Of a stretch of DNA of 54,618 bases, positions 17,766 through 26,761 are shown piece after piece. The translations under genes were made by a program, and so were the position numbers. The stretch's first letter is position 1; each line of letters begins with the position of its first letter. Below the pieces are notes generated by a model, which worked only from the letters and a program-made list of their open reading frames with translations, searched no databases and was not told the origin of the DNA. The stretch comes from a bacterium (GTDB lineage: Bacteria > Bacteroidota > Bacteroidia > Chitinophagales > Saprospiraceae): assembly GCA_024742755.1 (NCBI GenBank), contig JANSXW010000028.1, forward strand, positions 1 through 54,618, written 5' to 3'.

Positions 17766-19895
17766 TTACTGCATTTGACGGACAGCCGCCTCTGCCTCCT
17801 GTACTGGTAGCTGGCACACTTTATTCTGGCAGACATAAATGAACGTTTCTCCTTCCTGCAGTTTCCCTTTCAGCAACTCCAGGCTGCCTTCGCCCGCACC
17901 GCCCAGGAACAAAGCATTGGGCAGGTAACGCTGTTGCAGGGCCTGCCGCTTTTCAGCGAAAGCTTCGCCTACAATAGCGACCTCGTAGAGCGGGTAAGCC
18001 AGCTCACTGTAGAGGTTCATCCAGTTGGAAAAGTAGGAAGGTGCGGTGGTTTCCTCCATTTCCCCGGTCATGCGTTGCAGCATTTGCCGGGCACGCTGTG
18101 TGTAGGTGGTGTCGTACAGGTAAGTGCCCAGGTGCAGCAGGGCGCGGCCCATTGTGGAGTTGCCGGAAGGGATGACATTATCCTCGGTCTTAGCTGTCCG
18201 CGCAATGAGTGCCGGGTCGAGATCAGAGGTATAGTACAGCATCGGGCTGTCTTCAGCAGAGAAATGCTCAAGGGCATATTGGGCAAGGGCCTCTGCGCGT
18301 TCCAGCCACTTTTCCTCAAAGGTGATCGCGTACAAATCCAAAAAGGCCTCAATTGTAAAGGCGTAGTCATCCAGAAAGCCGTTGATTTTAGCCTGCCCGT
18401 CTTTATAGGTGCGGAGGATGCGCCCTTCGTCCTGCACCAGCTTTTCCTGAAGCAGTTCGCCTGCCCGAACGGCTGCCTCACGGTAGCCCGGTGTTTGCAG
18501 CGCCTGATAGGCGTGGGCATAGCCGCTGATCATCATGGCATTCCAGCTCGTCACCTGCTTGTCGTCCAGCCCGGGGCGGGGGCGTTTGGCGCGGGCGGCA
18601 AAGAGTTTTGCCCCGGCATCGGTAATTGTTTGCTTTAACTCAGATAGAGATATCTTATACTCATCCAGAATTTTCTGCACATTTTTTTCCTGAATCAAAA
18701 TATTGCGCCCTTCCCAGTTACCGCCGGGGCGGAAGCTGTAATAATCCATGAATACCTGCGCCGGCTGTCCATCACCGAGCACCGCAGTCACTTCTTCTGC
18801 CGTCCAGGTGTAAAAGCGGCCCTCTTTCCCTTCACTGTCTGCATCAAGGCTGGAGTAGAAGCCGCCTTCGGGGCTGGTCATTTCCCGGGCGATGAAGGCG
18901 AGGGTTTCTTCCAGTACGGTTTTATAGGCTTCCTCGCCGGTAAGCTGATAAGCTTCACTGTAGAGGCTGACGAGCTGCGCGTTGTCGTAGAGCATTTTTT
19001 CAAAGTGGGGGACCGCCCATTGGCTGTCGGTGGAGTAGCGGGCAAACCCTCCGCCAAGGTGGTCGTAGAGCCCACCGCTCATCATGGCCTCCAGGGTGGT
19101 GGTGGCAAAGGTAAGCAGGCTGTCCTGCCCGGTGAGGGCGTGTTGCCGGAGCAAAAACCGGAAGACGGAAGGGAGCGGGAACTTGGGCGCGCCTTTCAGC
19201 CCTCCAAATTGAAGGTCAGCTTGTTCGAGGATGGCTGAGGCGCCTGCCTGTAAAGCTTCACGCGAAAGAGCTGCGGATTCCTCCAGCGGTTTGGGGCGGC
19301 TGACCGATTGGATGCCTTCAGCCAGCAGCTGGCCATACTCCTCCAGTTTAGCCCGGTCGGTTTGGTAGAGATCGGCGAAGTATTTCAGCACTTCCAGCCA
19401 TTCTTTCTTCGGAAAATAGGTGCCCGCCCAGACCGGTTGCCCATTGGGCAGCGCAAAGGCGTTCAGGGGCCAGCCGCATCCTCCCTCAGCCGCCAGCTGA
19501 CAGGCCGTCATGTAGATATTGTCCACGTCGGGGCGCTCTTCCCGGTCGACTTTAATCGCCACAAAGTTTTCATTCATAATGCGGGCTACCGTCGAGTCTT
19601 CAAAGGATTCGTGCTCCATTACGTGGCACCAGTGACAGGCGGCATAGCCCACGCTGATCACGATGAGCTTGTCTTCTTCCTTCGCTTTTTGCAGGGCTTC
19701 CGCTCCCCAGGGGTACCAATTGACCGGATTATGGGCGTGCTGCAGCAGATAGGGGCTGTTTTCATTGACGAGGGCGTTGGCGTGTTCATGCGCCTGGTTG
19801 GCGCCGCCGCAGCTGGCCAGGAGCACGAGCAGCCCAAACAAGCCGGTACAGGGCCAGGCAGCAATATTCATTTTCAGGTAGTTTAGTCTGTTCAT
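17766..19895 (-). CDS. DUF255/YyaL-like thioredoxin-domain lipoprotein
   Basis: 709 residues from the ATG at 19895; an ATG eight codons later (19871) is an alternative and the frame runs 45 codons upstream without family similarity. The N-terminus has a lipoprotein signal ending LLASCGG (Cys29 as lipidation site). Residues about 45-200 are the thioredoxin-like DUF255 domain with [18 protein letters not shown] and a CHWC motif (87-90) followed by MEHESFED. The rest is an (alpha/alpha)6-barrel like those of N-acylglucosamine epimerases ([30 protein letters not shown]). The family is widespread (YyaL, human SPATA20) and its biochemical role is unsettled. The lipobox predicts an envelope location for this version, whereas many homologues are cytoplasmic. 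Confidence 0.9.
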   Translation of the reverse strand: MNRLNYLKMNIAAWPCTGLFGLLVLLASCGGANQAHEHANALVNENSPYLLQHAHNPVNWYPWGAEALQKAKEEDKLIVISVGYAACHWCHVMEHESFEDSTVARIMNENFVAIKVDREERPDVDNIYMTACQLAAEGGCGWPLNAFALPNGQPVWAGTYFPKKEWLEVLKYFADLYQTDRAKLEEYGQLLAEGIQSVSRPKPLEESAALSREALQAGASAILEQADLQFGGLKGAPKFPLPSVFRFLLRQHALTGQDSLLTFATTTLEAMMSGGLYDHLGGGFARYSTDSQWAVPHFEKMLYDNAQLVSLYSEAYQLTGEEAYKTVLEETLAFIAREMTSPEGGFYSSLDADSEGKEGRFYTWTAEEVTAVLGDGQPAQVFMDYYSFRPGGNWEGRNILIQEKNVQKILDEYKISLSELKQTITDAGAKLFAARAKRPRPGLDDKQVTSWNAMMISGYAHAYQALQTPGYREAAVRAGELLQEKLVQDEGRILRTYKDGQAKINGFLDDYAFTIEAFLDLYAITFEEKWLERAEALAQYALEHFSAEDSPMLYYTSDLDPALIARTAKTEDNVIPSGNSTMGRALLHLGTYLYDTTYTQRARQMLQRMTGEMEETTAPSYFSNWMNLYSELAYPLYEVAIVGEAFAEKRQALQQRYLPNALFLGGAGEGSLELLKGKLQEGETFIYVCQNKVCQLPVQEAEAAVRQMQ

Positions 19896-20066
19896 CGAAG
19901 GTGATACCAATGGTGAATAGGGGGGAGGTATGTCTGTGATACCAAATGTGCGGAAAAATGAGGAAGAAGAAGGCACCCGCCACAAACTTTTTATTGGCGC
20001 AATGACAAATCGCATCTGACAAGTGGGCATGCCTCTTTATTTTTCGACCAGCAATACGCATAAGCC

Positions 20067-20717
20067 ATGCCTTTTTTCCAACTCAGCGAAGCCGATACAG
20101 GCTTCCCACCTGCACACTTTGCCGACGAACAGGGGATGATTGCGGTCGGAGGGGACCTCTCCACCGGGCGCCTGTTGAATGCCTACCGAAGCGGCATTTA
20201 CTTTTGGTTCGGCCCCATGGATTTTATCAAGTGGTGGTCGCCTGACCCCCGTTTAATTTTGAAGCCGGCTGATGCAGGGCCGCCGGAACAGCTCTCCGGC
20301 TACCGCCCGGATATGGAAGTCACTTTCGATCAGCATTTTGAGCCACTGCTCCGTCAAATACAGGAAGCTCAAAACATCCCGCCTATGGGCGAAAACTGGG
20401 TGACGGAGCAAATGGCCGAAGCCTATCTGTCCCTGTTTGAGCAAGGCTACGCCCACTCCCTGGAAGTCCGGCACGGGACCACCTGGGTAGGCGGCATCTT
20501 TGGGGTAGCCATTGGCAAAGCTTTTTTCGCAGAATATACGTACAGCGGCACGGAAGGGGGCGGGGCGATCGCGCTGAGCTTGCTGGCCCGGCAGCTACAA
20601 GGACAAGGCTACCACTTTGTGGATGTTCAAAAACCCACCATTGATACGCCCGACCTGGGATTCACCGAAATGTCACGCATGGCTTACCTGGATTTGGTCA
20701 AAGCGGCTTGCGCATAA
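20067..20717 (+). CDS. aat: Leucyl/phenylalanyl-tRNA--protein transferase
   Basis: 216 residues, as usual. Aat transfers Leu or Phe from its tRNA to N-terminal Arg or Lys of proteins, marking them for ClpAP/ClpS (N-degron pathway). Visible motifs: FPPAHFADEQGMIAVGGDLS (residues 13-32), WWSPDPRLIL, GENWVTEQMAEAYLSL, HSLEVRHG and the GGxxGVAIGKAFFAEYTYS block with VDVQKPT near the end. The usual GIFPWF segment reads GIYFWFG here. It is followed after 12 nt by a TPR gene on the same strand, likely in the same transcript. Confidence 0.95.
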   Translation: MPFFQLSEADTGFPPAHFADEQGMIAVGGDLSTGRLLNAYRSGIYFWFGPMDFIKWWSPDPRLILKPADAGPPEQLSGYRPDMEVTFDQHFEPLLRQIQEAQNIPPMGENWVTEQMAEAYLSLFEQGYAHSLEVRHGTTWVGGIFGVAIGKAFFAEYTYSGTEGGGAIALSLLARQLQGQGYHFVDVQKPTIDTPDLGFTEMSRMAYLDLVKAACA

Positions 20718-20729
20718 ATCAGAAAAGAA

Positions 20730-22502
20730 ATGGAAAACACAATCAACGACTTATTGCAGGAAGCCCAGGTTTACTATCAGAGTGGTGCCTGGAGGCAGGC
20801 CGCAGACAGCTATGAATCTGTGCTGAACCAATGTGCAGCCCCGCTGCTCAGCGGGCAGGTGTACAGTGCCATAGGCGCTATTTATCAGGAACAGGGAGAA
20901 CCCAATATTGCAGTGCGCAATTACGAGCAAGCCTTTGAAGCTTACCAAAAAGCCGAACCGGAAATGGATGCGGACGAAAGGCACCAAATGGCTGGCCTGG
21001 GCAATAACCTCGGCAATTTGCTGGCTGCCCTGCGGCAGTATAAGTCAGCGGATGCCTATTTCCGGGCTGCCGTCAAGCGGTACGAGGCTTTGGCGGAGAC
21101 CGATGAGGCCACTTTTCAACCCTATCTTGCCCTCACGGTATTCAACCGCGCACAGGCAGCCGCCCGGGGCGGCGATCACTACAACTGGCGCAAAAGCATC
21201 AAGCAGGCTGTGGCGCTTTACGAGGGCCTGGTCAAACAAAAGGCCGTCTTTCAGCCCTACCTGGGCAATGCCCTGACCTCCCTGGCCGACAGCTACACCG
21301 ATGAGGACCCGCTGATGGCTGAGCTTTACTGGAAGCAGGGCATTCGCGCCTACGAAGCGGCTTTGTCGAATGACCCCTCGGTCCTGCCTTTAATCGCTGC
21401 GGGCTACAACAATCTTGCTTTTGCTCAAAAACAGGAGCAGGCCTACAGCAAAGCGGTCCTGTCCTACACACAGGCACTGGAGGCGTACACCTCCCTTTCG
21501 GAAACGCGCCCGGAAGACTTTCTGCCCTTCGTAGCCAATACCTACAACAACCTCGGGGTGCTCTTCACTGAAATGGGAGAGCGGGAGGAGGCTATTCTTA
21601 ACTATCAGCGGGCCCTGGAACAGTACGATGCGCTGGAAACTCAGCAGCCGGGCTTATTCCTGCCATATCAGGCCACCCTTTACCACAACCTCGGTGTGCT
21701 TTACGATGAAAAGCAGGCTTACAAAGAGGCACTGCCTTATTATCGAATGGCCCTGGAGCAACGGCAGCAGCTGGCTGCCGGTCATCCCGAAGGGTTTATG
21801 CCGGATGTGGCCGTGACCGCCCTGAATATGGCGACCCTCTTTCAGTCTCTGCTGGAACTTACCGCCGATATGCAATACCAAGCGCAAGGATGGGCGATGC
21901 TGCCAGTCATTGAAGAAGCGCTTGGGCAGATAGAACAGGAGTCGCCTGCGCTGAACAGCATGCAGAGTGATCTTGCCTATTTCAGGGATTTCTTCTCCAA
22001 CGCTGACCAAGCCACCCTGGAAGCGGCCCGGCTGATGCGGGAAACCGCACTTTGGCAGGAGGAGCAGCTCTCCACGCTGGAACATACCGAAAAGCTGGAC
22101 TGGCAGCATAAAATTGTGGATGCACTGGCGAACTACCATCAGCAGTACTCTGGCAACCGGGTTATGGAGGAGGAGCTAGCGCAAGCCTATGCTTATCAGG
22201 CCTGGCTATTCCTGCTGGCCGGACAAACGGATAAGGCATTGGCCCCTGCTCAAAAAGGCATCGGCCTCAATCCTACAGACCCTCAGCCCTTTGTCAACTA
22301 CGGGCACGTACAGCTAATGCTTGGCAATCTGGAGGAAGCCATGAAGGCCTACCACCGCGTCAAAACCCAAATTACGGCCGACAAAAAACGAGTAACCGAC
22401 CTGGTACTGGAAGATTTGAAGGTGCTGAAAGGCTATGGGTTGGATGCGGAAATAATTGAAAAAGTGGGCAGTCAGCTTCAAACTCAGCAGACAATCGCAT
22501 AG
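20730..22502 (+). CDS. Tetratricopeptide-repeat protein
   Basis: 590 residues without signal peptide or membrane segment, so probably cytoplasmic. Tetratricopeptide repeats fill residues about 5-360 (for example YNNLGVLFTEMGEREEAILNYQ and YHNLGVLYDEKQAYKEAL), then a helical, less regular middle region, and further repeats at about 465-550 (AWLFLLAGQTDKALAPAQKG). TPRs mediate protein-protein contacts; the partner is unknown. The gene starts 12 nt after aat and its last 19 bp overlap the end of the convergent HypF-like gene. A link with the hydrogenase operon is not supported by orientation. Confidence 0.85.
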   Translation: MENTINDLLQEAQVYYQSGAWRQAADSYESVLNQCAAPLLSGQVYSAIGAIYQEQGEPNIAVRNYEQAFEAYQKAEPEMDADERHQMAGLGNNLGNLLAALRQYKSADAYFRAAVKRYEALAETDEATFQPYLALTVFNRAQAAARGGDHYNWRKSIKQAVALYEGLVKQKAVFQPYLGNALTSLADSYTDEDPLMAELYWKQGIRAYEAALSNDPSVLPLIAAGYNNLAFAQKQEQAYSKAVLSYTQALEAYTSLSETRPEDFLPFVANTYNNLGVLFTEMGEREEAILNYQRALEQYDALETQQPGLFLPYQATLYHNLGVLYDEKQAYKEALPYYRMALEQRQQLAAGHPEGFMPDVAVTALNMATLFQSLLELTADMQYQAQGWAMLPVIEEALGQIEQESPALNSMQSDLAYFRDFFSNADQATLEAARLMRETALWQEEQLSTLEHTEKLDWQHKIVDALANYHQQYSGNRVMEEELAQAYAYQAWLFLLAGQTDKALAPAQKGIGLNPTDPQPFVNYGHVQLMLGNLEEAMKAYHRVKTQITADKKRVTDLVLEDLKVLKGYGLDAEIIEKVGSQLQTQQTIA

Positions 22503-23653
22503 GTGCTGCCCCAGAACCGGCAGATCAGGTCCAACAACCAGGCATTTTTGAAGTACCGGCCAGCCAGTAAAAGGCTATCGGCCTGCTGTGCTTCAGCCTG
22601 CCGCCCTGCGTAATCCGCCAGCGACAGGTGCAGCCGGGCCGCGATCAGCGTTGATTCGTGCCCTTGCGCGTGGGCCTCCGAAATGGCGTTCAGGAGGTGC
22701 TCCGGTACCGCAGTCCTTCCATCCCAGTCCTGCAGGAAAGACAAAGTGCGTTTTGGGAAATTATGCCGGAAGTAAACGTGGGCGGCGGATTCCAAACGCA
22801 GGGCCGCTTCGTAGGGGTAGTGCGCTTCGGACAGGCCTAGTAAGATCGCTCCCGCCTTTTTAAACAATCCTCCCCAATCGCCTTCAGCCCGCAGCGGTTC
22901 GGTAGCCTGACCGGTCATCCGGTACTGCAGGCAGCCCCGGTCATCCCAAAAAAGCCCCAGGCTGTTGTGTGCTTCCAGTTTAGACTTCTGCCTAAGCGCC
23001 CTCAGCTCCTCCAAAGGATGTTGAGCTTTTGTTGCTGGCCGGAAGCGTATTTCAGTGTGGTTCATGGGGCTGTGGAGGAGGACCGGCGGTTCTGGCCCGG
23101 ATGCTGCCTGGGGCGGAAGCTCGAAGAGTATCGCATCAGCAAGGGGCGCCAGTTTGGTCCTGTCCCGCTGCGGGTGGGTAGCCGGCGGTGCACCATGCCG
23201 GTTGGCGCTGCTGATAACGGCTGGCTTTTGCCAATGCGCCATCAGGTGACTGAGCAGTGGCGTGCCAGGCAGGGTTGCCCCAATTCTGGAAAGGCCAGGG
23301 GCAAGGGCATCAAAAGCCAGGGGCGATAGCGGATCAGCAGTCCGGGTGAGCAGCACAATGGGATGTTCAGGCGATTGGAGGGCCAGCATGTCAGCCGCAT
23401 CGACTTCCAGATCTTCGGTAAGGATGAAAAGCTCGTGGTAGAGTAGGGGGAGCGGCAGGGGCGTGCCCTTGCGCTGCCGGAGCCGCTGTATGGCTTTTGG
23501 ATGGGCAGCATCCGTCAGGAGTTGAAACCCGGATGGGTGCTGTATGGCTATGATTTCACCCGCAGCCAGGCCCTCAACGGCCGCTTCGATGGCAGATGTG
23601 CCTTCGAGGGGTGCTGCCCGGGAACCAAATCTGGCGAACCGGTAAGCGGTCAT
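22484..23653 (-). CDS. Reduced HypF-like protein (YrdC domain plus remnant of Kae1-like domain)
   Basis: 389 residues, about half of normal HypF (about 750). HypF uses carbamoyl phosphate and ATP to make the carbamoyl group that becomes the cyanide ligands of the [NiFe] centre. Residues about 20-200 match its YrdC-like domain (TDAAHPKAIQRLRQRKG, SPEHPIVLLTR, ATLPGTPLLSHLM, SSAN at 148-151). Residues about 257-385 match only the end of its Kae1-like domain: GGLFKKAGAILLGL then YEAALRLESAA, and LLAGRYFKNAWLL in place of the usual LSGGVFQNRLL. The acylphosphatase domain, the zinc fingers and the HHHAH metal motif are missing. The frame is intact, with an ATGA overlap to the maturation protease gene upstream, so it is probably translated and is the last gene of the hydrogenase operon. 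It may be a divergent partner or scaffold rather than a working HypF. Confidence 0.75.
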   Translation of the reverse strand: MTAYRFARFGSRAAPLEGTSAIEAAVEGLAAGEIIAIQHPSGFQLLTDAAHPKAIQRLRQRKGTPLPLPLLYHELFILTEDLEVDAADMLALQSPEHPIVLLTRTADPLSPLAFDALAPGLSRIGATLPGTPLLSHLMAHWQKPAVISSANRHGAPPATHPQRDRTKLAPLADAILFELPPQAASGPEPPVLLHSPMNHTEIRFRPATKAQHPLEELRALRQKSKLEAHNSLGLFWDDRGCLQYRMTGQATEPLRAEGDWGGLFKKAGAILLGLSEAHYPYEAALRLESAAHVYFRHNFPKRTLSFLQDWDGRTAVPEHLLNAISEAHAQGHESTLIAARLHLSLADYAGRQAEAQQADSLLLAGRYFKNAWLLDLICRFWGSTYAIVC

Positions 23654-24183
23654 ACCACTTCGGGCGTTGCCAGCTGCTGTATGAGCTGCCCTACTTCCTT
23701 TACCAGCACCGGGATGCTGTCTTCCACGGCCGGGCTGAGGGCAACGCTCATGGGCTGTATTTCCTCAATGGAGATGGTAAACAGGTAAAGCTCAGGGACC
23801 CTGCCCAGGAGGTACATGGATTCGACCATGTCTTTAAGCCCAAAGTCGTGCGCAGTGAGCCCTTTCGGGAAATCGGAGGAAAAGCGCGGCTTGATCAGGG
23901 AGACCGTTCCCAGTGGTTTTTGGTCCATAGTGGCATCCACAAAGATGACCTTGTCGTAGGCATCAAAATGCCCCATGAGCGTGAAACCGCCCACTCCACC
24001 ATCCAGGATGTCCGTATCAGGGAGCTGTAGGTTGTTTTCGGCCAGCCATTGGATAAACTGCACTCCAATACCCTCATCGCCCATGAGATAATTACCAATG
24101 CCAATCAAGAGTATCGACGGGCGCTGAGCAGTGGCATCGGGCGCAGCTATCCGCTGACTGAGTTTTGCTTCGAGTTCTCGCAT
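23650..24183 (-). CDS. hyaD: [NiFe] hydrogenase maturation endopeptidase (HyaD/HupD family)
   Basis: 177 residues. The peptidase removes the C-terminal extension of the large subunit once nickel is inserted. Motifs of the M52 family: GIGNYLMGDEGIGVQFIQWL with the nickel-sensing Glu/Asp, DGGVGGFTLM with the second conserved Asp, VDATMD, and THDFGLKDMVE (normally SxHxxGL) with the conserved His. The gene starts 7 nt after hyaC and its TGA overlaps the ATG of the HypF-like gene, so it is translationally coupled. The expected substrate is encoded in the same operon: a large subunit with a 20-residue tail after its final His. Confidence 0.93.
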   Translation of the reverse strand: MRELEAKLSQRIAAPDATAQRPSILLIGIGNYLMGDEGIGVQFIQWLAENNLQLPDTDILDGGVGGFTLMGHFDAYDKVIFVDATMDQKPLGTVSLIKPRFSSDFPKGLTAHDFGLKDMVESMYLLGRVPELYLFTISIEEIQPMSVALSPAVEDSIPVLVKEVGQLIQQLATPEVV

Positions 24184-24190
24184 GTTGATT

Positions 24191-24982
24191 TTAGTGTGCT
24201 TCTGCTGCCGGTGTCTTTTCTTCTTCGGTCCAGGGCGCTTCTTCCTGAGCGGGCGGGGCTTCCCCTTCCAGCGTGTCTTCCGGCTTGATCCGGTCCGTCA
24301 GCACAAATTTATAGCCGCTGAACATAGAGGACACTTCACCCCGGCCTTCCAGCCAATCATGGTAAAAGACGAGGTAAACGTGGATAATGACAAAAAGAAT
24401 CATCAGCCAGGTCACCCCGTGGTGGATCAACCGGACCGTAAAGTCGCTTCCAAACAATGGGATCACCCAGCCAAACAGGTCCGCCACAAAAAAGGCAGAC
24501 ATGGGCTCATACAGCCCAAAGCCCGTGGCTACCTGTACCAAGGCTAAGAAAAACAGCACCACATAAGAGGCGCCGGCAACGGCATTATGCCCAATCGCAA
24601 TATTGCCCAGGCGGTGCTCCTTGTCCACACCAAGCAGGATGTCAATTTGAAGTACGTGGCGAATGTTCTGCAGCGCTTTTCGGGTCAGGGGCAGGAAGGA
24701 GCGCCAGCTGGCATAACGGTTGCCGACAAACGCCCAGTAAATCCTGAGTAGCATAACCCCAAGGAAAATGTAGGCGGTGGCAAAATGGATGTAGCGCACC
24801 GTCCCAAACCAAAACTGCCCGCTGGCTTCCGTGCTGGACATGATGGCCGGCGGATTGGCAATGACAAAGCCGGTTGCAGCCAATACAGTGATACAAAGTG
24901 CATTCGCCCAGTGGAAAATCCGGACAGGAAGCTCCCAGACATATACACGCTTAAAGGTCAGGTCTTTTTTGGCAGTGGCCAT
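24191..24982 (-). CDS. hyaC: [NiFe] hydrogenase b-type cytochrome subunit
   Basis: 263 residues with four to five membrane helices. It is the di-heme cytochrome b that anchors a group 1 hydrogenase and passes electrons from the small subunit to the quinone pool. Candidate heme ligands lie in RIFHWANAL, RYIHFATAYIFLG and LIHHGVTWLMILFVIIHVYL. The opening VYVWELPVRIFHW is typical of HyaC/HupC. A Glu/Pro-rich tail of about 40 residues after the last helix is not part of the core family and is probably cytoplasmic. It lies 18 nt after hyaB. Confidence 0.94.
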   Translation of the reverse strand: MATAKKDLTFKRVYVWELPVRIFHWANALCITVLAATGFVIANPPAIMSSTEASGQFWFGTVRYIHFATAYIFLGVMLLRIYWAFVGNRYASWRSFLPLTRKALQNIRHVLQIDILLGVDKEHRLGNIAIGHNAVAGASYVVLFFLALVQVATGFGLYEPMSAFFVADLFGWVIPLFGSDFTVRLIHHGVTWLMILFVIIHVYLVFYHDWLEGRGEVSSMFSGYKFVLTDRIKPEDTLEGEAPPAQEEAPWTEEEKTPAAEAH

Positions 24983-25000
24983 GGTCTCAGGTTTTTGCTG

Positions 25001-26734
25001 TTAAATTTCGCAGGAGGACAAATGGCGCACCTGTGAAATATGCTTGCCTTCCTCATCGTACAAGTGTACCGAGCAGGCAATACAGGGGTCAAAGGAGTGG
25101 ATGGTCCTCAGGATTTCCAGCGGCTGTTGCTCATCTGCTACGGGGGTACCGATCAGGGTAGACTCGTAGGAAGAGCGTTGCCCTTTGGGGTCCCTTGGGG
25201 ACGCATTCCAGGTGGAAGGCACGACCTGCTGGTAATTTTCGGTTTTGCCATCCTTGATCTTGATCCAGTGGCCCAGGGCGCCGCGCGGTGCTTCCATGTA
25301 GCCTACGCCTTTGGCTTCAGCCGGCCAGGTTTCCGGTTCCCAGCGTTCGGTGTTTGCCATCCGGGTATCCCCGTTTTTGATGTTGTTGATCATCTGATCG
25401 TAGAATTCCAGGCCCCAGTTGGCGGTCAGCTTGGCGCAAATGCCACGGGCAGCCGTGCGGCCCAGGGTGGAAAACAGGGCTTCAGCCGGTACATCCAGGT
25501 GTTTCAAAACCGCATCTACCTCCGCTTTGATCTCCTCGTTGCCACGGGCATAGCCCACCAGGACTCGGGACAGCGGGCCGACCTCCATAGGGAGCCCTTT
25601 CCAGCGTGGCGTCTTAATGAAGCTGTATTTCTTATCGATATCCAGGTAGTCGTACGGTGGCTTGGGCCCGGAGTAATTGATCTCGGTCTCGCCCTCCCAG
25701 GGGTGGAGGGATTCCTCGTCCCCTTTGGTGTAGTCGTACCAGGAATTGTTGACAAATTCGCGGATTTCGTCGTTGTCGCGGTGGTTGACATCGTGGACTT
25801 TGGACAGGTCGTTGTTCAGGATGACCCCCTGCGGGAATTTGAAGGAAGAAACATCCCGGTACCCATTGGTTGGGAACTCACCGTAGGACATGTAGTTGCC
25901 GAAGCCTTTGCCGATACTGCCCCAGTCTTTGTAGAAGGAGGCGATAGCCAATAGATCGGGAATGTAAACCTCATCCACAAACTTTTTGCCCTCTTCCAGC
26001 AATTGCCGGACATAAGCCAGGCGCTCTGCATTCAGTCCGCCGGGGTCATTGGTATTAATGGCGCAAGCCATACCGCCTACGAGGTAGTTTGGGTGCGGGT
26101 TTTTGCCACCAAAGATGGTGTGGACCTTGACAATCTCTTTCTGCCATTCCAGCGCCTCCAGGTAGTGGGCAACGGCCATCAGGTTGGCTTCCGGCGGCAG
26201 TTTCATGCCGGGGTGCCCCCAGTAACCGTTGGCGAAGATGCCCAGCTGCCCGCTTTCTACAAAACGGGTGATCCGCTTTTTGATGTCTGCAAAGTAGCCC
26301 GGCGAACTTTTGGGCCAGGGCGAAATGCTTTGTGCCAGTTCGGAAGTCGCCTTGGGGTCCGCCTTGAGGGCGTTGACGACGTCGACCCAGTCCAGGGCAT
26401 GAAGGTGGTAAAAATGGACGACATGGTCGTGCATGTACAGTGCGGTAGCCATCATATTGCGGACCATTTCCGCATTTGGGGGCACCACAATATCCAGGGC
26501 ATCTTCTACGGAGCGTACGGAAGCCAGGGCGTGCACCGTTGTACAAACCCCGCAGGTACGCTGTACGAATGCCCACACATCCCGGGGATCCCGGCCACAA
26601 ACGATTTTTTCAATGCCCCTCACCATACTGGAAGAGCTCCAGGCATCCGCAATGACGCCGTCTTTTACTTCTACTTCGATACGAAGGTGGCCCTCAATAC
26701 GCGTGATAGGGTCCACGACAATTCTCTTTGACAT
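25001..26734 (-). CDS. hyaB: [NiFe] hydrogenase large (catalytic) subunit
   Basis: 577 residues. It holds the Ni-Fe(CN)2(CO) centre that splits H2. The N-terminal ligand motif is RTCGVCTTVH (Cys61, Cys64) and the C-terminal one DPCIACSVH (Cys551, Cys554). A 20-residue tail follows His557 and should be removed by the HyaD-type protease encoded in the same operon. The start VDPITRIEGHLRIEVEV and the block GRDPRDVWAFVQRTCG are typical of group 1 membrane-bound uptake hydrogenases. It has no signal peptide; as in the family it would be carried across the membrane by the Tat signal of the small subunit. It lies 27 nt after hyaA. Confidence 0.97.
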   Translation of the reverse strand: MSKRIVVDPITRIEGHLRIEVEVKDGVIADAWSSSSMVRGIEKIVCGRDPRDVWAFVQRTCGVCTTVHALASVRSVEDALDIVVPPNAEMVRNMMATALYMHDHVVHFYHLHALDWVDVVNALKADPKATSELAQSISPWPKSSPGYFADIKKRITRFVESGQLGIFANGYWGHPGMKLPPEANLMAVAHYLEALEWQKEIVKVHTIFGGKNPHPNYLVGGMACAINTNDPGGLNAERLAYVRQLLEEGKKFVDEVYIPDLLAIASFYKDWGSIGKGFGNYMSYGEFPTNGYRDVSSFKFPQGVILNNDLSKVHDVNHRDNDEIREFVNNSWYDYTKGDEESLHPWEGETEINYSGPKPPYDYLDIDKKYSFIKTPRWKGLPMEVGPLSRVLVGYARGNEEIKAEVDAVLKHLDVPAEALFSTLGRTAARGICAKLTANWGLEFYDQMINNIKNGDTRMANTERWEPETWPAEAKGVGYMEAPRGALGHWIKIKDGKTENYQQVVPSTWNASPRDPKGQRSSYESTLIGTPVADEQQPLEILRTIHSFDPCIACSVHLYDEEGKHISQVRHLSSCEI

Positions 26735-26761
26735 GGTTGTGTGATTGGTTAACCGGGAATA

